The notes beneath the pieces were generated by a model. The model saw nothing but the letters and a program-made list of their open reading frames with translations, ran no database searches and was not told the origin of the DNA. This document shows, piece after piece, positions 1-5,322 of a stretch of 5,386 nt of DNA. Where the stretch lies: positions 1 through 5,386 of the forward strand of contig JAFNZX010000233.1 in assembly GCA_017382615.1 (NCBI GenBank). Reading direction: 5' to 3'. Made by a program: the position numbers and the translations under genes. The stretch is from Clostridia bacterium. Its GTDB lineage: Bacteria; Bacillota; Clostridia; Oscillospirales; CAG-272. Every line of letters starts with the position of its first letter. Positions within the stretch are counted from its first letter, which is position 1.

Positions 1-229
1 AGCCGCTGCGCGGCAGCTTCCCCCCGGGGGACGCCTGTTGGGCGCGTACCCGCATTGTTTGGATGCCCGCTATGAGTTTTCCTTAACTTAATGACATTGG
101 GTCAAGGGCAGAGCCCTTGTTACCCGTCGCAACGAGCAACATCATCCTACGGCATTTTAATTTGCGAAGCAAATATGTTCTTCTTTGTGCCTCTTTGCTC
201 AAAAAGAACGGAGAGAACTTCCTCACATA
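1..229. other. Left-edge non-coding region with several short hairpins
   Basis: No convincing gene is seen here. Short perfect inverted repeats occur at 2-6/10-14 (GCCGC stem), 103-109/113-119 (CAAGGGC stem, 3-base loop), 160-165/169-174 (ATTTGC stem, GAA loop) and 177-182/204-209 (GTTCTT stem, long loop), and a CCCCCGGGGG palindrome lies at 21-30. Small open frames on either strand lack a ribosome binding site and look like chance. The region sits beyond the terminator of the sigma/propeller operon, so it is either a dispersed intergenic repeat or the flank of a gene outside the window. Its style, with many small hairpins, resembles the two other intergenic regions in the window. Confidence 0.45.
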
Positions 230-236
230 AAATCCC

Positions 237-272
237 AACAAAACAAGCGACCTTGGAAATCCAAGGTCGCTT
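237..272 (-). terminator. Intrinsic terminator of the sigma/beta-propeller operon
   Basis: A perfect 12-base inverted repeat (245-256 and 261-272, arm AAGCGACCTTGG) has a 4-base loop. On the minus strand it is followed by the T-rich stretch GTTTTGTT (244-237). It begins 14 bases after the stop codon of the beta-propeller gene, exactly where an operon-end terminator is expected. The plus-strand side is also T-rich (about 271-284), so weak bidirectional termination is possible. Confidence 0.9.
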
Positions 273-286
273 ATCTTTTGCTTTGC

Positions 287-2230
287 TTATTCTGTTACAA
301 GCTCCAGCTTTTCCACGTCAAAGCGTTCACCGTTGAGCACGTAGTAGTATCCGTCGATATACACGCCGCGCATGCCGGACAGATTGCCTGCCGAGCCGGG
401 ATACTCGATATGCAGCACCTCATTGAGCTTTTCGCCGTCAAAGTGCAGCACGATATAGCCAAAGTGGTAGTTGTCCCATTTGAAAACGCTGTTGTCAAGA
501 TAGATCTGATCCCAGGTATAAATGCCAAGACCGATCAGCCCGTTCTCGCGGTCGATATAATAGCACTTGTACTCGGGAGCGTATTCGACGAAGGGACGCT
601 CGTACTTGCAGTAGGATTCTACGCCGTATGCACCCTCGGTGTAGATCTCCAGCTTGAGCTTGTGCCACTCGTCACCCTGACCGATGCCCAAGAGGAATCC
701 GTCGCCAAAGTCAACAAGGCTGGTCGAAAAGCCTGCAATCGTGCCGGTCTCCTTGACCGTGATACTAGAAAGGTCGGAAAGGTCAAAGAAGAATACGGGG
801 TCGGTCTGCTGTATCGCGGTGCAGGCGTATGCGGTATTACCCTCGAAGCGTGCGGATTTGACGACCTCGCCTACGGGCGCGAATTTTTCAACCGAGGCAG
901 CGATCTGCATGGTGGCAAGATCAATGACGAACAGGCTTGCGCTGGTGTTGCCGCCACGCGCGGGCATGAGCGCTATTTCATGATTTCCGTAGTAGGATCT
1001 TACCCGTTTGGTGTTTTGCTGCGTGGTAGTGAACACGCGCAGCATGCCCTCGTACTCGTCCATGCTGTACTGGTCAAGCACGTAGCCGTCCACAATCACA
1101 GAGCCGCGCTTATCAAAACCGTCCGCGCTATAGCCGATGCAGGAGATCTCGCTGACCGTGGTGTAGTGCTGCATGCCGTTTTCGATCGCACCGTATTCAT
1201 AGTAGCTTCTGGTGGCATAGATCGCGTCCTTGGACACGTACGCGTCCTCTGCGTAGGAAAGGCAAGCGACAGCGTCCTTGACCGTCGTGCCGGCGTCGTC
1301 CATGAGCAGCATGACCGTGTAGCTTGCTTGGCTGAGCGTCTCGGGAGCGATGATATCATCGGGGGCAAGACTGTACGATTTATCCGTAGTTGCAATTTCC
1401 GGGATGAAGGTGCGCGTGTCGCCAAAATCCACCGAGCGGCAGTTCATGGTAGTCATGAGCAAAAGCCCGTGCTCGGTCAGACGGGAGGAGAGGTACTGCC
1501 CCGAAACGTCCACGTGGGAGATCTCCTTGACCAGCTTGGGATCGCTGACGTCCAGCGTGACGATCCTGGTCATATTCACGTAATATCGGTCAGCCTTTTC
1601 CATATATTGACATATGGCGGTCAGCGTGCGGCAATCGGACGAGAGGAAAAATTCCTTTGCAAAAAAGGCGTCCTTTCCGTATTGGGCTAAGTGATACGTG
1701 CCCAACAGTCGGCTGTCCTCGCCCTCAATGCTAAAGATGCGCAGCGTGCTGCTGGAAAGGTAATACATGTGCGTATCGCTGCGCTTGATCAGGTCGGCTT
1801 CGATGACGCCGGAAACCTGGTTATCGGTCACCTCTTGGTAGTTGCCCGTTCCGGTCATGTTCTCGGCTTCACCGGGAGCCATGGGAGCCCAATCCTCCGC
1901 CTTGGCAAACAGATTGGAGGGCAGGTCAAGCAGCAGCTCGAAGGTGTTTTTGTATTCGGGGGGATCGTAATTGTATTCGTTGAGCTTCTCAATGATGCTG
2001 TAGTATTCGCTGTCCGCGTATTTTCTCACGCGGGGCGGCGTGGCTTTATAGGGGATAAAGAGTGCAAACGTGCCGGCAAGCAGCACAAAGCACATGCAGG
2101 CGGCGATGATGCTCAGCATGCGCACGGTTTTGCCGCTGCGCGCCTTGCGGTGTGCACCCGTGGGTGCGGCTTCGGCAACGTACTTGTCGTCCACACCGTC
2201 CAAGGACTTGAGCCATTCTTTCTTTTTCAT
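287..2230 (-). CDS. Membrane-anchored C-terminal beta-propeller protein, possible ECF sigma regulator
   Basis: This 647-residue protein has a short charged N-terminus (1-37), one transmembrane helix (about 38-60), a linker, and a large extracytoplasmic domain. The C-terminal part matches what I know of the Pfam Beta_propel family (PF09826; secreted propellers distantly related to WD40). The conserved stretches seen are TDNQVSGVIEADLIK at 135-149, YVLDQYSMDEYEGMLRVFTT at 383-402, GEVVKSARFEGNTAY at 454-468, QTDPVFFFDLSD at 475-486, and GFSTSLVDFGDGFLLGIGQG at 500-519. The start overlaps the sigma factor stop by four bases (ATGA), with GAAGG upstream, so the two are translationally coupled. The cytoplasmic segment EWLKSLDGVDDKYVAEAAP (5-23) resembles the short N-terminal motif I recall from proteins encoded next to this type of ECF sigma factor. 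That makes an anti-sigma role plausible but unproven. The ligand or signal is unknown. The family assignment is firm; the regulatory role is inference. Confidence 0.88.
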   Translation of the reverse strand: MKKKEWLKSLDGVDDKYVAEAAPTGAHRKARSGKTVRMLSIIAACMCFVLLAGTFALFIPYKATPPRVRKYADSEYYSIIEKLNEYNYDPPEYKNTFELLLDLPSNLFAKAEDWAPMAPGEAENMTGTGNYQEVTDNQVSGVIEADLIKRSDTHMYYLSSSTLRIFSIEGEDSRLLGTYHLAQYGKDAFFAKEFFLSSDCRTLTAICQYMEKADRYYVNMTRIVTLDVSDPKLVKEISHVDVSGQYLSSRLTEHGLLLMTTMNCRSVDFGDTRTFIPEIATTDKSYSLAPDDIIAPETLSQASYTVMLLMDDAGTTVKDAVACLSYAEDAYVSKDAIYATRSYYEYGAIENGMQHYTTVSEISCIGYSADGFDKRGSVIVDGYVLDQYSMDEYEGMLRVFTTTQQNTKRVRSYYGNHEIALMPARGGNTSASLFVIDLATMQIAASVEKFAPVGEVVKSARFEGNTAYACTAIQQTDPVFFFDLSDLSSITVKETGTIAGFSTSLVDFGDGFLLGIGQGDEWHKLKLEIYTEGAYGVESYCKYERPFVEYAPEYKCYYIDRENGLIGLGIYTWDQIYLDNSVFKWDNYHFGYIVLHFDGEKLNEVLHIEYPGSAGNLSGMRGVYIDGYYYVLNGERFDVEKLELVTE

Positions 2231-2778
2231 ATATCGATACCTTCTTTCTCCAGATACTCTTTGAAGGACCTGCGCGTGCGGTGCAGCATGACCTTGACGT
2301 TGGCAGGGGACAGCCCCGTTTCTCCGGCGATCTGCTCAACGGTGCACATGTACCAGTACCGCTGCAGAAATACGATGCGCGTGCGATCGGGCAGCGTGGC
2401 AAGAAAGCCGTTGATGGCTGCGTGCAGGGTAGTCTGATCGGCAAGGGAGGGGGAGTCGTCGGGAATGCATTGCCAGTATTCATCCGCAATCTGCTGCGTT
2501 TCGGAGCCGCGCTTGCCCGCGTGGTCAAAGCCGTAGCGATCAAGTGCTAAATTGCGGGTGATCTTGCCAAGAAATGCCTGCAGGACAGTCGGACGCTCCG
2601 GGGGCATGGCGTTCCATGCGCGCACCCAGGTGTCGTTGACGCATTCCTCGTCATCCTCGTGGTTGTGCAGGATGTTGTCGGCAATGCGGTAGCAGTATTT
2701 GCCGTATTTTTGTGCTGACTGTTCAATCGCTGCTTCAGAGCGCTCCCAGTACAGGGCAACGATTGTTTTGTCGTCCAC
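2227..2778 (-). CDS. ECF-type RNA polymerase sigma-70 factor
   Basis: This is a 183-residue sigma factor when started at the GTG at 2778. Region 2 spans about residues 14-85, including HEDDEECVNDTWVRAWNAMP (40-59) and FLGKITRNLALDRY (69-82). A linker follows, then region 4 with its helix-turn-helix at about 128-175 (LPDRTRIVFLQRYWYMCTVEQIA, then LSPANVKVMLHRTRRSFKEYL). It recruits RNA polymerase to a dedicated promoter set, probably including its own. The start was moved inward from the longer GTG frame at 2817 for three reasons: AAGGAGG lies 8 bases upstream of 2778; the N-terminus then reads as DDKTIVALYWERSEAAI, typical of this clostridial ECF type; and the predicted transcription start falls near 2817-2820, leaving no leader for the longer form. 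The stop overlaps the propeller gene start. The regulon beyond its own operon cannot be seen here. Confidence 0.93.
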   Translation of the reverse strand: MDDKTIVALYWERSEAAIEQSAQKYGKYCYRIADNILHNHEDDEECVNDTWVRAWNAMPPERPTVLQAFLGKITRNLALDRYGFDHAGKRGSETQQIADEYWQCIPDDSPSLADQTTLHAAINGFLATLPDRTRIVFLQRYWYMCTVEQIAGETGLSPANVKVMLHRTRRSFKEYLEKEGIDI

Positions 2779-2786
2779 GTGTGCCA

Positions 2787-2793
2787 CCTCCTT
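2787..2793 (-). promoter_or_regulatory. Ribosome binding site that fixes the sigma factor start
   Basis: The minus strand reads AAGGAGG, an essentially perfect anti-16S match, with 8 bases before the GTG at 2776-2778. The upstream in-frame GTG at 2815-2817 would place this site inside the coding region, which argues for the shorter protein. Confidence 0.85.
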
Positions 2794-2824
2794 GTGCTGT
2801 GGTGTTTTGTCCTTCACCTATAAA

Positions 2825-2851
2825 GACGGAAAATGGTATCGATTGGTTACA
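2825..2851 (-). promoter_or_regulatory. ECF-type promoter TGTAAC-N17-CGTC, probably autoregulatory
   Basis: On the minus strand the -35 element TGTAAC (2851-2846) is separated by exactly 17 bases (2845-2829) from the -10 element CGTC (2828-2825). This is the architecture known for ECF promoters, an AAC-containing -35 and a CGTC-like -10, and is very close to the Bacillus subtilis SigX consensus. Transcription would start around 2817-2820, giving a leader of about 40 bases that contains the AAGGAGG site. Since the first gene it drives is an ECF sigma factor, positive autoregulation is the natural inference. Confidence 0.75.
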
Positions 2852-2853
2852 CG

Positions 2854-2886
2854 AAAAAGTAAAAAAGTTCAAAAAATTTCAAAAAA
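2854..2886. promoter_or_regulatory. Phased A-tracts upstream of the ECF promoter
   Basis: Runs of A on the plus strand lie at 2854-2858, 2861-2866, 2871-2876 and 2881-2886. The last three start exactly 10 bases apart, one helical turn, which is the classic pattern for intrinsically bent DNA. They lie directly upstream of the -35 element and could act as an UP-like element or bend. The tract at 2881-2886 also serves as the U-run of the adjoining terminator-like hairpin. Confidence 0.55.
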
Positions 2887-2903
2887 GCCCGCAAAGGGCG
2901 GAC
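2877..2903 (-). terminator. Terminator-like hairpin insulating the sigma operon
   Basis: On the minus strand a short GC-rich stem (GCCC 2899-2896 with GGGC 2890-2887, or the alternative CCGC/GCGG pairing 2901-2898 with 2892-2889) is followed immediately by TTTTTT (2886-2881). The stem is short, so strength is uncertain. The position fits termination of readthrough from rlmH or the intervening element, just ahead of the ECF promoter. Confidence 0.55.
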
Positions 2904-2944
2904 AATAAGGAGTACCGGAATTCAGGGAGGGAGCGCGAGTATCT

Positions 2945-3370
2945 CCCGAGTGTCATCCTGAGCGAAGCGCGTTGCGCGAAGTCGAACTTTTGCGGAATGT
3001 AGTGTCCGTTGCGCGAGCAGGACACGGAATAGAGCAAAAGCGCAAATATTCGCCAAAGGCGAATTGCAGCGGGATCTCCGATGGGTTTGCGGGGTGTCTG
3101 CTAAGCCTTTGTTTCATTTTCGAAGTAATCCTGAACCGATTACGTTCAAATGTTACTTTGTGCAGACAAGCGTGTCATAAACCGTTTACAGATCCCGCTG
3201 CGCGCCAGTCGCGCTTGCGGTTTTGCTTCGTTTCGCGCCATTTCGCAATTTTTGCGAAATACCGCTGCACTCTGCAAAACTTCGACTTCGCAAAAATCCC
3301 AATCGAGATCCTTCGCTTGGAACGAGGATGACAGATTGGGATTTTTGCTACGCTCAGGATGACACTCGGG
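2945..3370. mobile_element. MITE-like non-coding element with terminal inverted repeats
   Basis: The ends are inverted repeats: 2945-2964 and 3351-3370 match perfectly over 20 bases, extending to 24 bases (2945-2968 / 3347-3370) with one mismatch. The core of the end reads TGTCATCCTGAGCG, a sequence I recall as a dispersed intergenic repeat in many bacteria. Inside are nested inverted repeats at 2977-2993/3274-3290 (16 of 17) and 3066-3077/3190-3201 (12 of 12), plus local hairpins at 3002-3025, 3048-3064, 3240-3260 and 3290-3348. No transposase or other credible gene is present, and no clear target-site duplication is visible. It could be a non-autonomous transposable element or a structured RNA; the boundaries are set by the repeat ends. 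It fills most of the stretch between rlmH and the sigma operon. Confidence 0.65.
3290..3348. repeat. 15-base perfect hairpin at the right end of the element
   Basis: The arms at 3290-3304 and 3334-3348 (GCAAAAATCCCAATC and its complement) pair perfectly. A smaller ATCCT/AGGAT pair (3308-3312 / 3325-3329) lies inside. The inner copy of GGATGACA (3326-3333) directly repeats part of the terminal repeat (3357-3364), suggesting that the end is itself built from repeated sub-units. The arm shares bases with the terminal repeat (3347-3348), so the two foldings compete. Confidence 0.7.
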
Positions 3371-3377
3371 GTGGCGT

Positions 3378-3857
3378 TTATTTATGATACGGCGTGCCCT
3401 TGATGATGGTCATGGCGCGGTAGGTTGCTTCCAGCAAAATGACGCGCATGAGCTGGTGCGGAAAGGTGAGTGCCGATACGGACAGGCGCAAGTCACACGC
3501 GCTCTTGACGCACGGCGCAAGCCCGAACGACGAGCCGATCACCAATACCACCTCGCTGTGTGTCTGCCCGATCTCCTCAAATTTCTTTGCCAGCTGTTCA
3601 CTTGAGAGCTGCTTGCCCTCCACGCACAGCGCAATCTTGTATGCGCGCGGTGACATATTTGCCAAAATCAGCTTGGCTTCTGCCTCCAGCGCCGCTTCAA
3701 TCTCCTTTGCGGAGGGCTTGTCCGCGAGCTTGACCTCGGATAAATTCACCTCGGTGAACTTGCAGTAAGCTCCCAGCCTTTTCTTGTATTCCTCGGCAGC
3801 CTCGCGCAAGTACGACTCCTTGAGCGTGCCGATCGTGATCAATTTTACATTGAGCAT
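3378..3857 (-). CDS. rlmH: 23S rRNA (pseudouridine-1915-N3)-methyltransferase RlmH
   Basis: RlmH is a small SPOUT-class methyltransferase that uses S-adenosylmethionine to methylate N3 of pseudouridine 1915 in helix 69 of 23S rRNA on assembled 70S ribosomes, as a homodimer. The 159-residue length equals that of the Staphylococcus aureus protein. Visible family features are the N-terminal strand MLNVKLITIGTLKESYL, the cofactor-loop segment VVLVIGSSFGL (103-113), the knot region LSVSALTFPHQLMRVILLEATYRA (125-148), and the invariant-looking C-terminal PYHK. The second glycine of the usual IGG motif is serine here (IGSS), which I take as a tolerated clostridial variant. AAGGAGAA (3868-3861) lies just upstream of the ATG. 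Proximity to a WalJ-like gene is a known Firmicutes arrangement. The 168-base gap upstream suggests its own promoter or processing; only a weak TTGCAA-N16-TATCGT candidate is visible there. Confidence 0.97.
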   Translation of the reverse strand: MLNVKLITIGTLKESYLREAAEEYKKRLGAYCKFTEVNLSEVKLADKPSAKEIEAALEAEAKLILANMSPRAYKIALCVEGKQLSSEQLAKKFEEIGQTHSEVVLVIGSSFGLAPCVKSACDLRLSVSALTFPHQLMRVILLEATYRAMTIIKGTPYHK

Positions 3858-3885
3858 ACGTTCTCCTTACGATACAACAAAAATG

Positions 3886-3906
3886 AAAATTTGCAAGGCA
3901 AATTTT
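3886..3906. repeat. AT-rich perfect hairpin upstream of rlmH
   Basis: Arms AAAATTTGC (3886-3894) and GCAAATTTT (3898-3906) enclose the loop AAG. Read on the minus strand the stem is followed by CATTTTTG, so it may be a weak terminator for the upstream operon. It could alternatively be part of the rlmH leader, since it ends only about 30 bases before the start codon. Confidence 0.6.
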
Positions 3907-3915
3907 TACCGCAAC

Positions 3916-4011
3916 GTTCCGCATTATGCGGAACATTTCACTTGCGCGCAGCGTGAATTTCACTTTTGCAAAGCACAAATTTCACATTTCGCCAGCGGCG
4001 AAATATTTCAC
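3916..4011 (-). repeat. GTGAAAT heptamer array with hairpin spacers
   Basis: Four identical heptamers, GTGAAAT on the minus strand, lie at 4011-4005, 3985-3979, 3963-3957 and 3941-3935. The start-to-start spacing is 26, 22 and 22 bases. Each is followed on the minus strand by a self-complementary block: 4004-3986 (perfect 8-base stem ATTTCGCC, loop GCT), 3978-3964 (TTGTGC/GCAAAA, one mismatch), 3956-3942 (imperfect, GC-rich) and 3934-3916 (perfect stem GTTCCGC, loop ATAAT). The stems differ in sequence while the linker is constant. It lies wholly between the WalJ-like gene and rlmH and codes for nothing evident. It is not CRISPR: the repeats are too short and the spacers are palindromic. Function unknown. 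Confidence 0.8.
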
Positions 4012-4025
4012 TGCACGAAAGCCGA

Positions 4026-4814
4026 TTACGGAAGTAACCAGCTTACGTGCACGGGGTCTGCCACGCGCAGATTGAAATCCTTGTCACCAATGGCGCAAAA
4101 GGTTTCGTGGAAGGCAAGGCGAGGGGTGTTGTTTTGCTCGGAAAGGTGCGCGAGCAGTATGTTCTTGGTGCCGCCGGCATAAAGCTGTGCGGCAACGGCG
4201 GCGCACTCCTCATTGGGCAGGTGTCCCTTTTTGCCGCGGATGCGCAGCTTGAGGTCATAAGGGTAAGGCCCGTCCATGAGCATGTCGGGGTCGTGGTTGG
4301 ACTCCAGTACCACGCTCTCGCAGCCCAGCAGATTTTGCATGATCTCGTCGGTCACGTGCCCGATATCGGTTGCGTACGCAAGATGCGTGAGCTGCTCGCC
4401 CTCAATCATAAGCCTATAGCCAACGCTTGCGCGGCTGTCGTGCGGTGTGCGGAACGCCTGCACGGTCACGTCGCCTACCTGCACGCGGCAGGAAGCGGCG
4501 TCCGGATAAACGTGTAACAGCTCCTCCAAATGCGGTGCATCCCTGAGGATGCGCTCGGCGCTTGCGCTTTGCACGTGGATGGGCAGGGGATAGCGCTTGC
4601 AAAAGACGGCAAGCGCGTCGATGTGGTCGCGGTGCTCGTGCGTGATGAACACCGCGTCCAGTGCGTCGGGAGAAACTCCGATCTCGGCAAGTGCTGCCGT
4701 AACAGCCTTGCAGTTCTTGCCCATGTCAATCAGAATTTTGGCTCCGGGTGTTTCTATATACGTGCAGTTGCCCTTGGAGCCGGAAAACAGGGTACAGATA
4801 CGGTAGTTTGCCAT
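4026..4814 (-). CDS. MBL-fold metallo-hydrolase of the WalJ/YycJ family
   Basis: This 262-residue protein carries the metallo-beta-lactamase metal site: THEHRDH at 58-64 (His59, His61, Asp63, His64), His125 in TPHDS, Asp150 in YATDIGH, and His223 in LLAHLSEQN. The N-terminus (LFSGSKGNCTYIET, 9-22; ILIDMG, 27-32) and the later ESNHDPDML (171-179) and GHLPNEECA (197-205) are typical of the WalJ/YycJ group, a single-domain hydrolase linked in Bacillus to the WalKR cell-wall regulon and to DNA-end processing. The true substrate is unsettled. The ATG at 4814 is preferred to the in-frame ATG at 4838, because it begins the family-like MANYRICTLFSGSKGN, leaves a 4-base gap after the upstream stop, and has GGGG 7 bases ahead; the longer form would overlap the neighbour. 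Unlike the Bacillus order, no HtrA-type protease lies between this gene and rlmH. Confidence 0.93.
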   Translation of the reverse strand: MANYRICTLFSGSKGNCTYIETPGAKILIDMGKNCKAVTAALAEIGVSPDALDAVFITHEHRDHIDALAVFCKRYPLPIHVQSASAERILRDAPHLEELLHVYPDAASCRVQVGDVTVQAFRTPHDSRASVGYRLMIEGEQLTHLAYATDIGHVTDEIMQNLLGCESVVLESNHDPDMLMDGPYPYDLKLRIRGKKGHLPNEECAAVAAQLYAGGTKNILLAHLSEQNNTPRLAFHETFCAIGDKDFNLRVADPVHVSWLLP

Positions 4815-4818
4815 ATAC

Positions 4819-5310
4819 TTACCCCAGCATGCTGCCAAACAGTGTGGGAAGGGCAGTCAGGATCAAAAAGTCAATGGCAAGCGGTACGAAAGCGGTAAAC
4901 AGTACCACGATCATCCACTTGGATTTGCGCTTGCGCTCCACGCCGTTTTGAATAAATGCAACCTTTTCGTGCTCGCTCATGGTGTCCGGCAGCATTTCCG
5001 GCGTGACGTTGTCGCGCGTAAAGGCGCGGTTATAAATAATGTAAGCAATCAGAAAGCCCGTGCCTACGGCGGCGTAAAGTGCCATAATGCCAATGCCAAC
5101 CACCTGCGCTACGATCATGTCCTCGAAAAAATGCGAGCCTGCAAGGGAAACGATGCAGAAATAAAACAGTGTGGATACCGCCGAGCAGCCCAACACCAGC
5201 GCAAACAGCAGCTTTTGCTCCTTGGTAACGGGCTTGCGCTCGCGAGGCCGGCGCTGCTCTTTTGGCTGATTTGGCAGCATGGGGCTTGAATTTTTTTGGA
5301 AAAATCCCAT
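4819..5310 (-). CDS. Small membrane protein of unknown function, three predicted helices
   Basis: I do not recognise a named family. The 163-residue protein has a basic, proline-rich N-terminus (about 14-33, RRPRERK), then hydrophobic helices at about 33-55, 67-92 and 131-155. Between helices 2 and 3 is a charged segment, YNRAFTRDNVTPEMLPDTMS followed by EHEKVAFIQNGVERKRKSK (about 93-131), which looks like the conserved, functional part. The positive-inside rule puts the N-terminus and probably the basic loop in the cytoplasm. GGAGG lies 5 bases before the ATG. The gene is 12 bases after the preceding stop and 4 before the WalJ-like start, so it is co-transcribed with both. A link to envelope or cell-wall function is suggested only by this neighbourhood. 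Confidence 0.85.
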   Translation of the reverse strand: MGFFQKNSSPMLPNQPKEQRRPRERKPVTKEQKLLFALVLGCSAVSTLFYFCIVSLAGSHFFEDMIVAQVVGIGIMALYAAVGTGFLIAYIIYNRAFTRDNVTPEMLPDTMSEHEKVAFIQNGVERKRKSKWMIVVLFTAFVPLAIDFLILTALPTLFGSMLG

Positions 5311-5322
5311 GTTTGCCTCCGC

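Noticed and set aside
1..55. Minus-strand frame starting at the ATG at 55 and running off the left edge
   Set aside because: Only 18 codons are visible, no ribosome binding site lies at a usable distance, and the residues (MRVRAQQASPGG) look like translated repeat sequence.
185..2437. Very long plus-strand open frame (501 plus 248 codons in one frame, one stop at 1688-1690) opposite the beta-propeller gene
   Set aside because: Its codons pair in register with those of the propeller gene, so it stays open simply because that gene avoids TTA, CTA and TCA; the one stop falls on its Leu181 TTA codon. It has no ribosome binding site and no recognisable protein, while the minus-strand product matches a known family.
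2779..2817. Longer sigma factor starting at the GTG at 2817
   Set aside because: The perfect AAGGAGG would lie inside the gene and the predicted ECF transcript would begin at about the same place as the start codon. The extra 13 residues are not typical of the family.
2972..3362. Small plus-strand open frames inside the inverted-repeat element
   Set aside because: They run through hairpins and terminal repeats, lack convincing ribosome binding sites and give low-complexity, unrecognisable proteins.
3916..4011. CRISPR array
   Set aside because: The repeats are only 7 bases, the spacers are 15-19 bases and self-complementary, and no cas gene is nearby.
4815..4838. Longer WalJ-like protein starting at the ATG at 4838
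   Set aside because: The extra eight residues overlap the upstream gene and precede the family-like MANYRICTLFSGS start; the downstream ATG gives a 4-base operon gap.
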